44,329 nt of DNA from Clostridiales bacterium. GTDB lineage: Bacteria; Bacillota; Clostridia; Lachnospirales; Lachnospiraceae. Location of the stretch: the NCBI GenBank assembly GCA_012520815.1, contig JAAYNM010000050.1:1-44329 (forward strand). Reading direction: 5' to 3'. A program made the translations under genes and the position numbers. Positions 1-9,157 of the stretch are shown piece by piece; position 1 is the first letter of the stretch, and every line of letters starts with the position of its first letter. The notes under the pieces were generated by a model, which did no database searches, was not told the DNA's origin, and saw nothing but the letters and a program-made list of their open reading frames with translations.

Positions 1-17
1 AAGGGTCCACTCTTATG

Positions 18-58
18 TTCATTAATATAATATATTTAGGATATATGCCATTAATGAA
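18..58. repeat. 9-bp inverted repeat upstream of the lipoprotein promoter
   Basis: TTCATTAAT at 18-26 is mirrored by ATTAATGAA at 50-58, with 23 bases between them. It lies about 40 bases upstream of the predicted -35 box of the forward lipoprotein gene. It could be an operator or a chance match in AT-rich DNA. No gene is visible in 1-191. Confidence 0.35.
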
Positions 59-96
59 TATATTTCATACATCTATTAGGGAATGCATTTCAGAAA

Positions 97-125
97 TTGA
101 CTTTTTATTGGGGTTTTGTTATTAT
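97..125 (+). promoter_or_regulatory. Sigma-A-type promoter for the forward lipoprotein gene
   Basis: TTGACT at 97-102 and TATTAT at 120-125 are separated by 17 bases, close to the vegetative consensus. The predicted transcript start near 132 leaves a 60-base leader before the ATG at 192. Confidence 0.65.
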
Positions 126-191
126 TGATTAGTTGAAATGCCCTTAAAACAACATCTGCACCAGCAGTCGGGCGCGTTTAGGAGACATACA

Positions 192-851
192 ATGCGTAAA
201 AAATTATATATTTTAGGTTTGGCCCTTATTGCATCTTGCTTTTTTGTAGCATGTGAAGACGAGGCCAAAGAAGAAACTACGACTACCGCTGAGGGAGCTA
301 CAACCACCGGAGCTGATTCCGAGAATCCCTCCGATGAAAAGGCTACTCCTGAGTACGAAACCGTGGCATCTGAGACTTTAACCCCAGCCGCTATTGATGG
401 AACCACCATCACTGGCAATGGTTATACCATTACTATTCCTTCCAATTGGACAAAAGCTGATACCACAGGCATTGATGCTTACAGACTTCCAGAGACTTAC
501 ACAAATATTACTATTCTCTCTGAAGCAGCAGCCCCAAACACAAGCATCGAATCATACAAGAATGACCTCGCTACTCTTTATTCTTCAACTGAAGGTTACA
601 ATCTTGATTCTATCGGTGATGTTACCATAGATGGACGCGAGGGTTTTGTAATCCACTACAATATTTCTAATGGAACTAACTTCTTTTATGGCGACCAGTA
701 CATCCTCAACTGTGATGGAATGTATATGGGACTAACATTTGTGGCATACAATGAAGAATATGAAACCAATTCATCTATAGGAAAAGATATTATTTCTACT
801 TTCCATTATACAGGTGAGTTTGAAGAAGAAAGTACTACAAAAGCTGAATAA
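192..851 (+). CDS. Secreted lipoprotein with PsbP/DUF1795-like C-terminal domain
   Basis: A 220-residue protein. The ATG at 192 is preferred over an in-frame ATG at 138 because GGAG lies 7 bases upstream at 181-184 and the signal sequence starts there. A basic start (MRKK) and a hydrophobic stretch lead to two possible lipobox cysteines: Cys16 (IASC) and Cys21 (FVAC, followed by acidic EDE). A Glu/Thr/Ala-rich linker of about 50 residues follows. The rest, with a GYTITIPSNW motif, looks like the compact alpha/beta fold of PsbP/DUF1795-like proteins; this assignment is by resemblance only. It probably sits on the outer face of the membrane. It is a single-gene unit with its own promoter and terminator. 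Function unknown. Confidence 0.8.
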   Translation: MRKKLYILGLALIASCFFVACEDEAKEETTTTAEGATTTGADSENPSDEKATPEYETVASETLTPAAIDGTTITGNGYTITIPSNWTKADTTGIDAYRLPETYTNITILSEAAAPNTSIESYKNDLATLYSSTEGYNLDSIGDVTIDGREGFVIHYNISNGTNFFYGDQYILNCDGMYMGLTFVAYNEEYETNSSIGKDIISTFHYTGEFEEESTTKAE

Positions 852-860
852 GATAATTCT

Positions 861-928
861 AGACCGTTTCGTTATGATAATTGACCTGACTACTTGGCAG
901 GAACATATCAAATTAAACGGTCTTTTTT
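861..928 (+). terminator. Terminator-like hairpin after the lipoprotein gene
   Basis: AGACCGTTT at 861-869 pairs with AAACGGTCT at 915-923 and runs into TTTTTT. The 45-base interior can fold further (CCTG...CAGG), giving a long extended hairpin. It begins 10 bases after the stop codon. Confidence 0.6.
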
Positions 929-929
929 A

Positions 930-979
930 GAAATATCTTCTACATTCCTCATGGTTTCGAGGCAAACTACGGATATTTC
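930..979. repeat. Nested inverted repeat between converging genes
   Basis: GAAATATC at 930-937 pairs with GATATTTC at 972-979, and CCTC at 947-950 with GAGG at 959-962, nested and symmetrically placed. It lies between two terminators and outside any gene. Beyond this nothing is recognisable in 980-1065. Confidence 0.3.
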
Positions 980-1065
980 TTAGCTCTTTCCCCGACTTTC
1001 TCCGTATTTTTCCCCAATTCAATGTGACACTATCTAAAATCTAGCAGAAATACACACCACCACAT

Positions 1066-1101
1066 ACAAAATAGGGAATGCAACGATGTTGCACTCCCTA
1101 T
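1066..1101 (-). terminator. Terminator of the PEGA/phosphomutase/PH-domain operon
   Basis: On the minus strand ATAGGGAGTGCAAC and GTTGCATTCCCTAT form a stem of about 14 bp with one wobble pair, followed by TTTTG. It starts 8 bases after the stop of the PH-domain gene. Confidence 0.75.
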
Positions 1102-1108
1102 CTACTTC

Positions 1109-1501
1109 CTAGTTTATTTCATCGTCATCTATATCATCTGATACATCATATGACATAAATTCACGAGCTGATACTCTATTCTTCTTTCTTGAAGCCTCTA
1201 CTAAATCAGACATAAGCTCTTTAACTTTAGCAGAGTTTTTTATTCTCTTAATATCAAACTCTGGAGTTGATTTATCTGAAGATACAATATGTATAGTTCC
1301 AAGTTTAAATATTCTTTCGCTGAAGGAACGATTGAGGGTTACGTCCATAATTCTATATAACCTTACTTCTTCTTCTTTTGTTGAAAAAAATCCAGTTTTA
1401 ATTATCAATTTTTCTTCTGTTGTTGCGTACTTTGTAAATGATAATGGTAATCCGAATATTGTTCTCTTTCTGTCAAACCACTTGTATTCAACTTCTGCCA
1501 T
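1109..1501 (-). CDS. Small bacterial PH-domain protein
   Basis: A 130-residue soluble protein resembling bacterial PH-like domains (bPH2/DUF304 type) in its run of short beta strands: WFDRKRTIFGLPLSFTKY, then EEKLIIKTGFFSTKEEEVRLYRI and GTIHIVSSD. A basic helix and an acidic tail (DVSDDIDDDE) follow. There is no transmembrane segment, unlike YdbS/YdbT relatives. GGAG lies upstream of the ATG. It is the last gene of an operon, 23 bases behind the phosphomutase, and is followed by a terminator. The ligand and role are unknown. Confidence 0.8.
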   Translation of the reverse strand: MAEVEYKWFDRKRTIFGLPLSFTKYATTEEKLIIKTGFFSTKEEEVRLYRIMDVTLNRSFSERIFKLGTIHIVSSDKSTPEFDIKRIKNSAKVKELMSDLVEASRKKNRVSAREFMSYDVSDDIDDDEIN

Positions 1502-1524
1502 AACTGTACCTCCGATTCCCGTGT

Positions 1525-3258
1525 CTAGAGCATAGAATTAATAAGAGATAAAACTTCCTCTCCTAATTCTGCTGATAATTTATTAGCATCTTCAAGGGAA
1601 GTTCCCTTAATTCCATAATAGAACTTAACCTTTGGTTCTGTACCTGATGGTCTAACGCATAACCAAGCATCATCTTCAAGATCAAAGTAAAGAACATTTG
1701 ATGAAGGAAGTCCTGTTGGTTTTGTCTCTTTAGTCGCCATATCTACAATAGTATCAAGTTTGTAATCTCTAACTGAAGTTACAGCGTACTTGCCAATCTT
1801 TGTAGGTGTGTTTGTTCTAAGTGTATTTAAAATGTCTTGAATTTTCTGTAATCCTTCAATACCCTTTAATGTGATAGCCTTTACATCATCCTTGTAGTAG
1901 CCATACTTGTCATACATAGCAATCATAGCATCCCATAAAGTCATGTTCTTTGTCTTGTAATATGCTGCTGCCTCACAAAGTGCCATAGTTGCTACAATAG
2001 CATCTTTATCTCTTGCGTGAGTACCAATAAGACATCCGTAACTTTCTTCAAATCCAAATAAGTATGTACACTTACCAGACTGCTCAAATCCTAAAATCTG
2101 CTGACCTATAAATTTAAATCCTGTAAGAACTTCAATTAATTTAACATTATATGATTTAGCAATGGCATCTGCCATATTTGTAGTAACAATAGTCTTAATA
2201 AGTGCACCATCTTCTGGTATACCGCTTAACTCTTTAATCTGGCTTAATTCATACTCTGCAAGTAAACAGCCTGACATATTGCCTGTAAGGGTGATATATT
2301 CGCCACTCTTTGTATCCTTAACGTAAACTCCGAGTCTATCTGCATCTGGATCTGTTGCAAGAACTAAATCTGCATCTACTTCACGTGCAAGCTTGAGTGC
2401 AAGTTCAAATGCTTCTGCAGCTTCTGGGTTTGGATATGATACTGTAGGGAATTCTCCATCTGGAAGTTCTTGCTCTGCAACTACATATACATTTTCAAAA
2501 CCAAGCTCTTTTAAAACTCTTCTTGCAGGGATGTTACCTGTTCCGTGAAGAGGTGTGTAAACAATCTTAAGTGCTTTTGCTTCTGCCGAAATTGCTTCTG
2601 GTCTCTTAACTTGTTTCTTAAGCTCTGCCACATATTTATCATCAATAGCCTCGCCAATAACTTCATAAAGTCCATTGGCAACCGCATCTGATTTTTCCAT
2701 AGTTTTAACTGTAGCATAATCTGTAACAGCTTTAACTTCTGACATTATACCGCCATCATGTGGTGGTGTAATTTGTGCGCCGTCCTCCCAATATACTTTG
2801 TAACCATTGTATTCTGGTGGATTGTGGCTGGCTGTAATATTGATACCTGCGATACATTTAAGTTCTCTTACTGCAAAGGAAAGCTCTGGTGTTGGTCTAA
2901 GAGATTCAAACACATATGCCTTGATTCCGTTTGCTGCTAAACAAAGAGCTGCTTCATCCGCAAATTCAGGAGACATTCTTCTAGAGTCATATGCAATAGC
3001 TACTCCCTTAGCTTGTCCGCCAACCTTTATAATGTAATTAGCCAATCCTTGAGTTGCCTTTCTAACTGTGTAAATGTTCATACGATTAACACCTGCTCCA
3101 ATTACACCTCTAAGACCTGCTGTACCAAACTCTAATTCTGTATAGAAACGGTCCTCGATTTCTTTTTCATTATCAGCAATACCCTTAAGTTCAGCCTTTG
3201 TGTTGTCGTCAAAATATGGGTTGCTAAGCCATTGATTGTAAAGTTCCATGTAACTCAT
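1525..3258 (-). CDS. pgcA: Phospho-sugar mutase (phosphoglucomutase/phosphomannomutase)
   Basis: A 577-residue alpha-D-phosphohexomutase that interconverts hexose 1- and 6-phosphates, feeding UDP-glucose, glycolipid and wall polymer synthesis. The phosphoserine loop TASHNPPEYNG has the catalytic Ser at residue 144. The metal-binding loop DPDADRLG is near residue 305 and the sugar loop GFEESYG further on. The C-terminal phosphate-binding segment RPSGTEPKVKFY is present. Length matches the long clostridial/Bacillus PgcA type. It is 20 bases downstream of the PEGA lipoprotein and 23 bases upstream of the PH-domain gene, so all three are probably co-transcribed. Glucose versus mannose preference cannot be read from the sequence. 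Confidence 0.93.
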   Translation of the reverse strand: MSYMELYNQWLSNPYFDDNTKAELKGIADNEKEIEDRFYTELEFGTAGLRGVIGAGVNRMNIYTVRKATQGLANYIIKVGGQAKGVAIAYDSRRMSPEFADEAALCLAANGIKAYVFESLRPTPELSFAVRELKCIAGINITASHNPPEYNGYKVYWEDGAQITPPHDGGIMSEVKAVTDYATVKTMEKSDAVANGLYEVIGEAIDDKYVAELKKQVKRPEAISAEAKALKIVYTPLHGTGNIPARRVLKELGFENVYVVAEQELPDGEFPTVSYPNPEAAEAFELALKLAREVDADLVLATDPDADRLGVYVKDTKSGEYITLTGNMSGCLLAEYELSQIKELSGIPEDGALIKTIVTTNMADAIAKSYNVKLIEVLTGFKFIGQQILGFEQSGKCTYLFGFEESYGCLIGTHARDKDAIVATMALCEAAAYYKTKNMTLWDAMIAMYDKYGYYKDDVKAITLKGIEGLQKIQDILNTLRTNTPTKIGKYAVTSVRDYKLDTIVDMATKETKPTGLPSSNVLYFDLEDDAWLCVRPSGTEPKVKFYYGIKGTSLEDANKLSAELGEEVLSLINSML

Positions 3259-3278
3259 CTTAGTGCCTCCTAAATATG

Positions 3279-4631
3279 CTATTCATCATTTTCCGTCATA
3301 CTTGGGTACGAAAGGATAACATCTTCATTTCCTTCGTCCAAGTATACCGTGTATACTTTAGTCTCGTAACCAGTCTTCATAAGCACAATAGTGTGTGTAC
3401 CCGATGACTTAGTAAAAGACAATGGTGCAGTACCCTTATATATACCATCGAAATAAACGTTGGCATTTGCGGGTGCTACTATATAAATGGTATTGTTGTA
3501 AGTACCTGTACCCGTAGAGACTGTAGTCTCCTCCTCTGTAGAATACGCTCCCTTGGTGGTTGTTTCTTCTGAAGAATCCGTGGTTTCTTCCGTGGATGCT
3601 CCAGACATATCTATCTTAATATTTGTATAAGAAGATGCTACTGTAATAGTCTTTTGATAGGTATCGTAATTATTCGATGTAAGTATCAACGTATGTGATC
3701 CATACGACAACTCAAGTATATCTGAATAATCTCGTTTTACACCATCAATGTACATCAATGCTTCAGCATCATCAGGTAATACTGTAAAATTCACAATACC
3801 ATACCTTGTAGCTTCCGCCTGAAATTCACTTAGACTTACTATTATTTCTTCATCACGGCTCACTGTTATTTCCTTTGAACCGCCTTTGCCATTTTTGGTA
3901 GCTGTAAGAGTATGTGTGCCTTCAGGCGCAACTATCACCATATCATCTGTAATAACAGTCATAATATTAGTGCCAATCTCTATCATCCCACCAATCATAT
4001 TGGTATCATCTACCAACCTGACAAATCCATGGCCTTTTTCAACTACAACTGACAAGACTTTGTTATCCACACCCTTCACAATAAGCTCATCTACGCCACT
4101 AATCTCGTTAATAGCAATGCCATGACCTGCTGAGGTGATAAAAATGTCATCGTCATATTTATATGTTGAACTTCCAATGGTAATCTTTTTGAGATTGTAA
4201 TCTACATTCCATTTGACTACGGAAGTATTCTCCCATGCTTTAGAAGATTCCTGCATCTCAATAAGCTTTTGGCTTCCCTGCACGTAATAAACGTCTACTA
4301 TCTCTCCGACCATAACCTGAGAAATAAGTAACTCAACGCCATTTTTACTACGTATTCTTGTTCCACCAGTATAAGTTAAAGTATAGACGATATTGCTGTC
4401 TATGCCTTTAAATGTAATCTCACTTTTCTTTGTATCAATGTTTGTTACTATGGCTAAATCTGTCGCATTGTATCGCACATTTGCATCCGTAACTAGCTCA
4501 GTCGTAGCGCTGTTTATTCCACCCATCTCTGAACCATTGCTCGTTCCAGCTCCACTAGTGCAACCACTTAGGAAAATGCACATAAAAGAAATCATAACTG
4601 TCCAAAGACTTACTTTTGTTCCTTTTGTCAT
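3279..4631 (-). CDS. PEGA-domain surface lipoprotein
   Basis: A 450-residue predicted lipoprotein. The ATG at 4631 is chosen because GGTGA sits just upstream; an in-frame TTG at 4649 has no better site. A hydrophobic signal ends in a lipobox (FLSGC). A long beta-rich region follows, then PEGA-like repeats: one around VIVAPEGTHTLTATKNG, one around VLPDDAEALMYIDGVKRDY, and one at the C-terminus around VAPANANVYFDGIYKGTAP. A Thr/Ser/Glu-rich linker precedes the last repeat. PEGA domains are found in surface proteins with proposed carbohydrate-binding or structural roles. First gene of a three-gene operon; a TATAAT sequence at 4673-4678 may be its -10 box. Exact role unknown. Confidence 0.82.
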   Translation of the reverse strand: MTKGTKVSLWTVMISFMCIFLSGCTSGAGTSNGSEMGGINSATTELVTDANVRYNATDLAIVTNIDTKKSEITFKGIDSNIVYTLTYTGGTRIRSKNGVELLISQVMVGEIVDVYYVQGSQKLIEMQESSKAWENTSVVKWNVDYNLKKITIGSSTYKYDDDIFITSAGHGIAINEISGVDELIVKGVDNKVLSVVVEKGHGFVRLVDDTNMIGGMIEIGTNIMTVITDDMVIVAPEGTHTLTATKNGKGGSKEITVSRDEEIIVSLSEFQAEATRYGIVNFTVLPDDAEALMYIDGVKRDYSDILELSYGSHTLILTSNNYDTYQKTITVASSYTNIKIDMSGASTEETTDSSEETTTKGAYSTEEETTVSTGTGTYNNTIYIVAPANANVYFDGIYKGTAPLSFTKSSGTHTIVLMKTGYETKVYTVYLDEGNEDVILSYPSMTENDE

Positions 4632-4845
4632 ATTTTCACCGTCTTTCAACCTCGTAACGCATATACCGTCTTATTATAATATATTTAAGGCAAAAAGAAA
4701 ACACTAAATTTTATACATTTTTTGAATAAACTCTTCCTTCTTAAATAGTCTATTCTCGCCCTCACACATAATTGAGCCTCGCCCTTTATATGTTCTAACT
4801 ATATTAATATTATACAATGACAAAATATTTGTATCTATTTCATTC

Positions 4846-4896
4846 AAAAAAATGTCCCCCTTCATACTAAATCTACTTCTATAGTATGAAGAGGGG
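4846..4896 (-). terminator. Terminator after cca
   Basis: On the minus strand CCCCTCTTCATACT pairs with AGTATGAAGGGGG across a loop of about 13 bases and is followed by ACATTTTTTT. It lies 15 bases after the cca stop. The rest of the 4679-4845 gap shows nothing recognisable. Confidence 0.85.
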
Positions 4897-4910
4897 TATT
4901 TAATTATACC

Positions 4911-6143
4911 TTACTTTCTTTGCTTTTCCACTTCTAAAATTAATTGCTCTTTATTATTCAGTTTTGGATTTTCAATAACCATTTCAAAAACATTTGTTAA
5001 AATTCTTCCAACCTCTTTGCCTGCTGGAATACCCATTTCTAACAAATCTCTTCCACATATGGCCAAGTCTTTAGGATTCAAACATTGGTGTTCTTTATAT
5101 ATATCACCCATAATATTATAAATCTCTAAAATTGTATCATTTGTTATATCGAATCTCCTGCCACCTTTAACAAGGGCTTGCACAAATGGCAAATAATATG
5201 GTTCAAAAATATCCTCACCGATGGAAACAATAGCTTTTCTTACCTCTACCTGATTGCATACTAGCGGCATATCCTTCATATTTACTAGCCTGGTAACTAT
5301 TTTAATGGTCTTGTTATCGAACTTTAATCCTCTAAGTATAACTTCGGGATTACTCTCCATTGAAAGCAATACCGCATATCTAATGTAATGATTATTGTCA
5401 GTATTCTGAATAATATTAATTAAGTCTTCGTAATCTTTTTTTGTAGCCGTAGCAAGAATCGATTCACCAAATACTACTCTTGCCAAATCACATTCTTTAA
5501 TGAACATCATCTTTCTGGGATTATTAGATGTAATCATCTTGGTCATCTCGGCTTGAACTCGTTCACGGCTGATTTTTGAAAGTGTACTGCCTAGCTCCTT
5601 GACTGCATTGATTGTTTCTTCATCAATATCAAAATCTAATTGTGCAGCAAATCTTATAGCTCTTAGAATTCGCAGGGCGTCCTCACCAAATCTCTCATAA
5701 GGATTTCCTACGCACCTAATTATCTTCTTTTCTAAATCGCCTGTGCCATTAAATTCATCAACCACTCCAACTATTTGATTGTAGGCCATTGCATTAATAG
5801 TGAAATCACGACGCTTTAAATCCTCAATAAGATTGGGCGTAAATGTGACTTTATCTGGATGACGACCATCTGCATAACTGCCATCGATTCTGTAGGTAGT
5901 TACCTCATATCCCACATGCTCAATCATAACCGTCACGGTACCGTGGGCAATTCCTGTATCAATAGTCTTATGAAAAATCGACTTCACTTCCATAGGCGTT
6001 GCAGAGGTGGTAATGTCCCAATCATGTGGTGTTCTGCCCATAATAGCATCTCGCACACAGCCTCCTACAGCAAAAGCTTCATATCCGTTTTCATATAGCT
6101 TATTGATGATAAACGCCACATGTTTTGGTAGTGTTATTTTAAT
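4911..6143 (-). CDS. cca: CCA tRNA nucleotidyltransferase, probable AUU start
   Basis: Adds or repairs the 3' CCA of tRNA. The N-terminal nucleotidyltransferase head has AVGGCVRD, the metal-binding DWD pair ([11 protein letters not shown]), and [12 protein letters not shown] for template-strand selection; the helical neck follows ([15 protein letters not shown]). About 410 residues, with no HD domain visible. Start choice: the family usually begins right at the segment KITLPKHV. Here that point is an ATT codon at 6143-6141, preceded by GGGGTAAGG, sharing one base with the proS TAA stop. A GTG at 6194 would add 17 residues inside proS with no ribosome site; a GTG at 6119 would cut into the fold. 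The function is sure; the AUU start is inferred. Confidence 0.9.
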   Translation of the reverse strand: MKITLPKHVAFIINKLYENGYEAFAVGGCVRDAIMGRTPHDWDITTSATPMEVKSIFHKTIDTGIAHGTVTVMIEHVGYEVTTYRIDGSYADGRHPDKVTFTPNLIEDLKRRDFTINAMAYNQIVGVVDEFNGTGDLEKKIIRCVGNPYERFGEDALRILRAIRFAAQLDFDIDEETINAVKELGSTLSKISRERVQAEMTKMITSNNPRKMMFIKECDLARVVFGESILATATKKDYEDLINIIQNTDNNHYIRYAVLLSMESNPEVILRGLKFDNKTIKIVTRLVNMKDMPLVCNQVEVRKAIVSIGEDIFEPYYLPFVQALVKGGRRFDITNDTILEIYNIMGDIYKEHQCLNPKDLAICGRDLLEMGIPAGKEVGRILTNVFEMVIENPKLNNKEQLILEVEKQRK

Positions 6144-7575
6144 ATGCCTTACCCCAGTATACCATAGTCTTCGCAGGCTTACCGCAGCATACACAAGTAT
6201 CGCTTAAATTCTCCTGCACAAAAGGCATACATCTGGAAGTAGCTGTAGTATCTTCCTTTATCTTCTTTTCACAAGCCTCGTCCCCACACCACATTGCCTT
6301 AATAAATCCTGGCTTTGTTGCAACTGCATCCTTAAACTCTTCATATGTTGTGGCTGTAGTTGTGTGCGCATCTCTATGAACTGTGGCTCTCTCTAACATA
6401 TCCTTTTGAACTGTTACAAGAAGTTCCTCAACCTTACCTTGTAATTCATCAATGCAAACAACGTATTTTTCTCTTGTATCTCTTCTAACAATAACTGCCT
6501 GATTAGCCTCAATATCCTTTGGTCCTATTTCAACACGAAGAGGAATTCCTCGCATCTCTGATTCTGCAAACTTAAATCCTGGAGTCTTATCAGAATCATC
6601 CACCTTAACTCTACATACGCCAGATAACATTTCCTTAAGTTCGGCAGCCTTTTCAAGTACGCCTTCCTTTTTCTGCATAATAGGAATAATCATTACCTGT
6701 GTAGGAGCAATTCTTGGTGGAAGTACAAGACCACTGTTGTCGCCATGCACCATAATTACTGCACCAATCAATCTAGTTGTCATACCCCATGAAGTCTGGT
6801 GTACATATTTAAGCGTATTATCTTTATCTGTATACTGAATATCAAATGCTTTAGCAAAACCATCTCCGAAGTTGTGGCTTGTACCAGACTGGAGAGCTTT
6901 TCCATCATGCATTAAGGCTTCAATGGTATATGTCGCCTCAGCTCCAGCAAATTTCTCTTTATCTGTCTTCTTTCCCTTAATCATTGGAATAGCCAATTCA
7001 TTCTCACAGAAATCTGCATAGAGATTAAGCATCTGAATAGTTCTCTCTTCTGCTTCCTGTGCTGTTGCATGAGCTGTATGACCTTCCTGCCATAAGAACT
7101 CAGTTGTTCTAAGGAATGGTCTTGTAGTCTTTTCCCAACGACAAACTGAACACCATTGGTTATATACTTTTGGCAAATCTCTATATGACTGAACTATATT
7201 TGAATATAAATCACAGAAAAGTGTCTCTGATGTAGGACGTATACACATTCTTTCTGAAAGTGCTTCAGAACCGCCATGTGTTACCCATGCTACTTCAGGA
7301 GCGAATCCTTCAACATGATCTTTTTCTTTATTTAAAAGACTCTCTGGAATAAACATTGGCATATAAACATTTTCAACACCAGTTTCTTTAAATCTAGCAT
7401 CAAGATTCTTTTGAATCATCTCCCAGATTGAATATCCAGCTGGTCTTAAAATCATACAACCTTTTACACTAGAGTATTCTATTAACTCTGCCTTTTTTAC
7501 AACGTCTGTATACCATTGTGCAAAATCATCTTCCATAGAAGTAATAGCTTCTACTAATTTCTTATCGCTAGCCAT
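6139..7575 (-). CDS. proS: Prolyl-tRNA synthetase, short archaeal/eukaryote-like type
   Basis: Charges tRNA-Pro. At 478 residues it is the short form without the editing insertion of the E. coli-type enzyme. Class II features include [16 protein letters not shown] (motif 2) and [13 protein letters not shown] leading to the anticodon-binding domain. The C-terminal zinc-type domain has CGDEACEKK and CVCCGKPA, and ends in a Tyr, as in this family. Its stop codon overlaps the proposed cca start, so the two tRNA genes are probably translationally coupled. The 54-base gap upstream is too short to hold a T-box leader. Confidence 0.95.
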   Translation of the reverse strand: MASDKKLVEAITSMEDDFAQWYTDVVKKAELIEYSSVKGCMILRPAGYSIWEMIQKNLDARFKETGVENVYMPMFIPESLLNKEKDHVEGFAPEVAWVTHGGSEALSERMCIRPTSETLFCDLYSNIVQSYRDLPKVYNQWCSVCRWEKTTRPFLRTTEFLWQEGHTAHATAQEAEERTIQMLNLYADFCENELAIPMIKGKKTDKEKFAGAEATYTIEALMHDGKALQSGTSHNFGDGFAKAFDIQYTDKDNTLKYVHQTSWGMTTRLIGAVIMVHGDNSGLVLPPRIAPTQVMIIPIMQKKEGVLEKAAELKEMLSGVCRVKVDDSDKTPGFKFAESEMRGIPLRVEIGPKDIEANQAVIVRRDTREKYVVCIDELQGKVEELLVTVQKDMLERATVHRDAHTTTATTYEEFKDAVATKPGFIKAMWCGDEACEKKIKEDTTATSRCMPFVQENLSDTCVCCGKPAKTMVYWGKAY

Positions 7576-7629
7576 AGCAATCCTCTTTTCTTTAATTTTA
7601 GTCTATTTGTAAGTGTACTAAATACTATT

Positions 7630-8322
7630 TTAAAATGCAATAGAAAAAATACTGCCACTGGGCAATATTTCGTACTTCATAACCTTTCCCGTGGCTGGAT
7701 GCTTAAATTTCAAACGGTATGAACATAATGCCAAACCACTTTTTTCACCTAGGTAGCCATCTGGATCATACTTTCTATCTCCGTATATCGGAGCATCCAC
7801 CCCAGCAAACTGAACTCGAATCTGATGATGTCTACCAGTCTTCAAGTTTATATCCGCAAGATAATACGTTTTATCCTCAAATTCTAATTCTCTGATTATC
7901 TTATAATCAAGAATAGCTTCCTTTGTTTCCACACCCTCTGCAATATCCTTCTCATCTGCAATCTTTGAAGCATTATATTTTCCCCTAGCCAAAAGATGAT
8001 TAAGGTGTGCTTCCATCCCTGTAGATGGCATTGCTGTCAAAATGGCATAATAGCTTTTTTCAAATTTGCCTTCCGCCACTTGCTTTGACAAATCAGCCGC
8101 TGCCTTCTTATTCAATGCATACACTAAAATTCCCGAAACTGGTTTATCAAGTCTATGTACCACATACGGCTCTACTCCCCTTCTTCCTGTTGCAATCAAA
8201 TGATTATTTATCTGACTTGTAACATCCAATGCCCTTCCACGCTCTGATTGTGAGGAAACCCCTGCATTCTTCACACATACTAAAATATCCGAATCCTCGT
8301 ATAAAATGTTTAATTTTTTCAT
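7630..8322 (-). CDS. RluA/RluD-family RNA pseudouridine synthase
   Basis: A 230-residue enzyme converting uridine to pseudouridine in RNA. The catalytic motif VVHRLDKPVSG contains the essential Asp, and the family's RHHQIRVQFA segment is near the C-terminus. There is no N-terminal S4 domain; it is a short catalytic-only form like RluA, so the target (rRNA or tRNA) cannot be assigned. GAGGT lies upstream of the ATG. It is followed after 54 bases by proS and preceded by a 136-base gap behind the response regulator, in which I see no clear promoter or terminator. Confidence 0.9.
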   Translation of the reverse strand: MKKLNILYEDSDILVCVKNAGVSSQSERGRALDVTSQINNHLIATGRRGVEPYVVHRLDKPVSGILVYALNKKAAADLSKQVAEGKFEKSYYAILTAMPSTGMEAHLNHLLARGKYNASKIADEKDIAEGVETKEAILDYKIIRELEFEDKTYYLADINLKTGRHHQIRVQFAGVDAPIYGDRKYDPDGYLGEKSGLALCSYRLKFKHPATGKVMKYEILPSGSIFSIAF

Positions 8323-8458
8323 TTCGCAAACCTCAATCTTTATAGTGCCTATGTGTTATTTATGTTCGTGCTATGCTACCTCATTCGGGAAATACTTGAA
8401 CCTAAACTTATGGGAAAATCCATCGGCATCCTGCAAGCTACTACTTTTCGGCTTCACA

Positions 8459-9148
8459 TTAAACCTTAAATCTGTAGCCCACGCCCCATATTGTTTCAAT
8501 ATATTGTGGCTTAGAAGTATCCATTTCAATCTTCTCGCGGATTTTTTTAATGTGAACTGTTACAGTTGCAATATCTCCAACTGATTCCATATCCCAAATC
8601 GAGCGGAACAATTCTTCCTTTGTATATACATGGTTTGGATTTGATGCCAAAAATGTAAGTAGGTCAAATTCTTTTGTTGTAAGAATCTTTTCCTCATCAT
8701 TTACAAACACACGTCTTGCAGTTTTATCTATCTTAATGCCACGAATTTCTACCATTTCATTTTCTGTAACATTACTATTGATAAGTCTTTCATATCTTGC
8801 AAGATGCGCCTTAACTCTTGCCACAAGCTCACTTGGGCTGAATGGCTTTGTAATATAATCGTCTGCGCCAAGACCTAATCCACGAATTTTATCAATGTCA
8901 TCCTTCTTTGCTGATACCATAAGCACTGGAGTATTTTTCACTTCACGAATCTGTCTGCAAATCTCAAAACCATCTAGAGTTGGCAACATTAAATCCAAAA
9001 TAAACATATCAAAATCTTCGTTTAATGCTCTTTCAAGTCCTGTCTTTCCATCATTTTCTATTTCCACTTCAAAATTACTAAGTTCTAAATAATCCTTCTC
9101 TAATTCTGCAATGCTTTGTTCGTCTTCTACAATTAAAATCTTGCTCAT
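8459..9148 (-). CDS. OmpR/PhoB-family response regulator
   Basis: A 229-residue transcription factor. The receiver domain (residues 1-118) has the acidic pocket VEDE, the phospho-acceptor Asp52 (FILDLMLP), the switch residue region MVSAK, and Lys in ITKPFSP. The C-terminal winged-helix DNA-binding domain has LTTKEFDLLTFL, a recognition helix near VTVHIKKIREKI, and the hairpin WGVGYRF. The gene lies 9 bases downstream of its histidine kinase, an order opposite to the usual regulator-first arrangement. Targets are unknown; the context gives no wall- or phosphate-specific hint. Confidence 0.94.
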   Translation of the reverse strand: MSKILIVEDEQSIAELEKDYLELSNFEVEIENDGKTGLERALNEDFDMFILDLMLPTLDGFEICRQIREVKNTPVLMVSAKKDDIDKIRGLGLGADDYITKPFSPSELVARVKAHLARYERLINSNVTENEMVEIRGIKIDKTARRVFVNDEEKILTTKEFDLLTFLASNPNHVYTKEELFRSIWDMESVGDIATVTVHIKKIREKIEMDTSKPQYIETIWGVGYRFKV

Positions 9149-9157
9149 AAAATCCTC

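Noticed and set aside
7576-7629. T-box leader for proS
   Set aside because: Only 54 bases separate the genes and no T-box sequence (TGGnACCGCG) is present.
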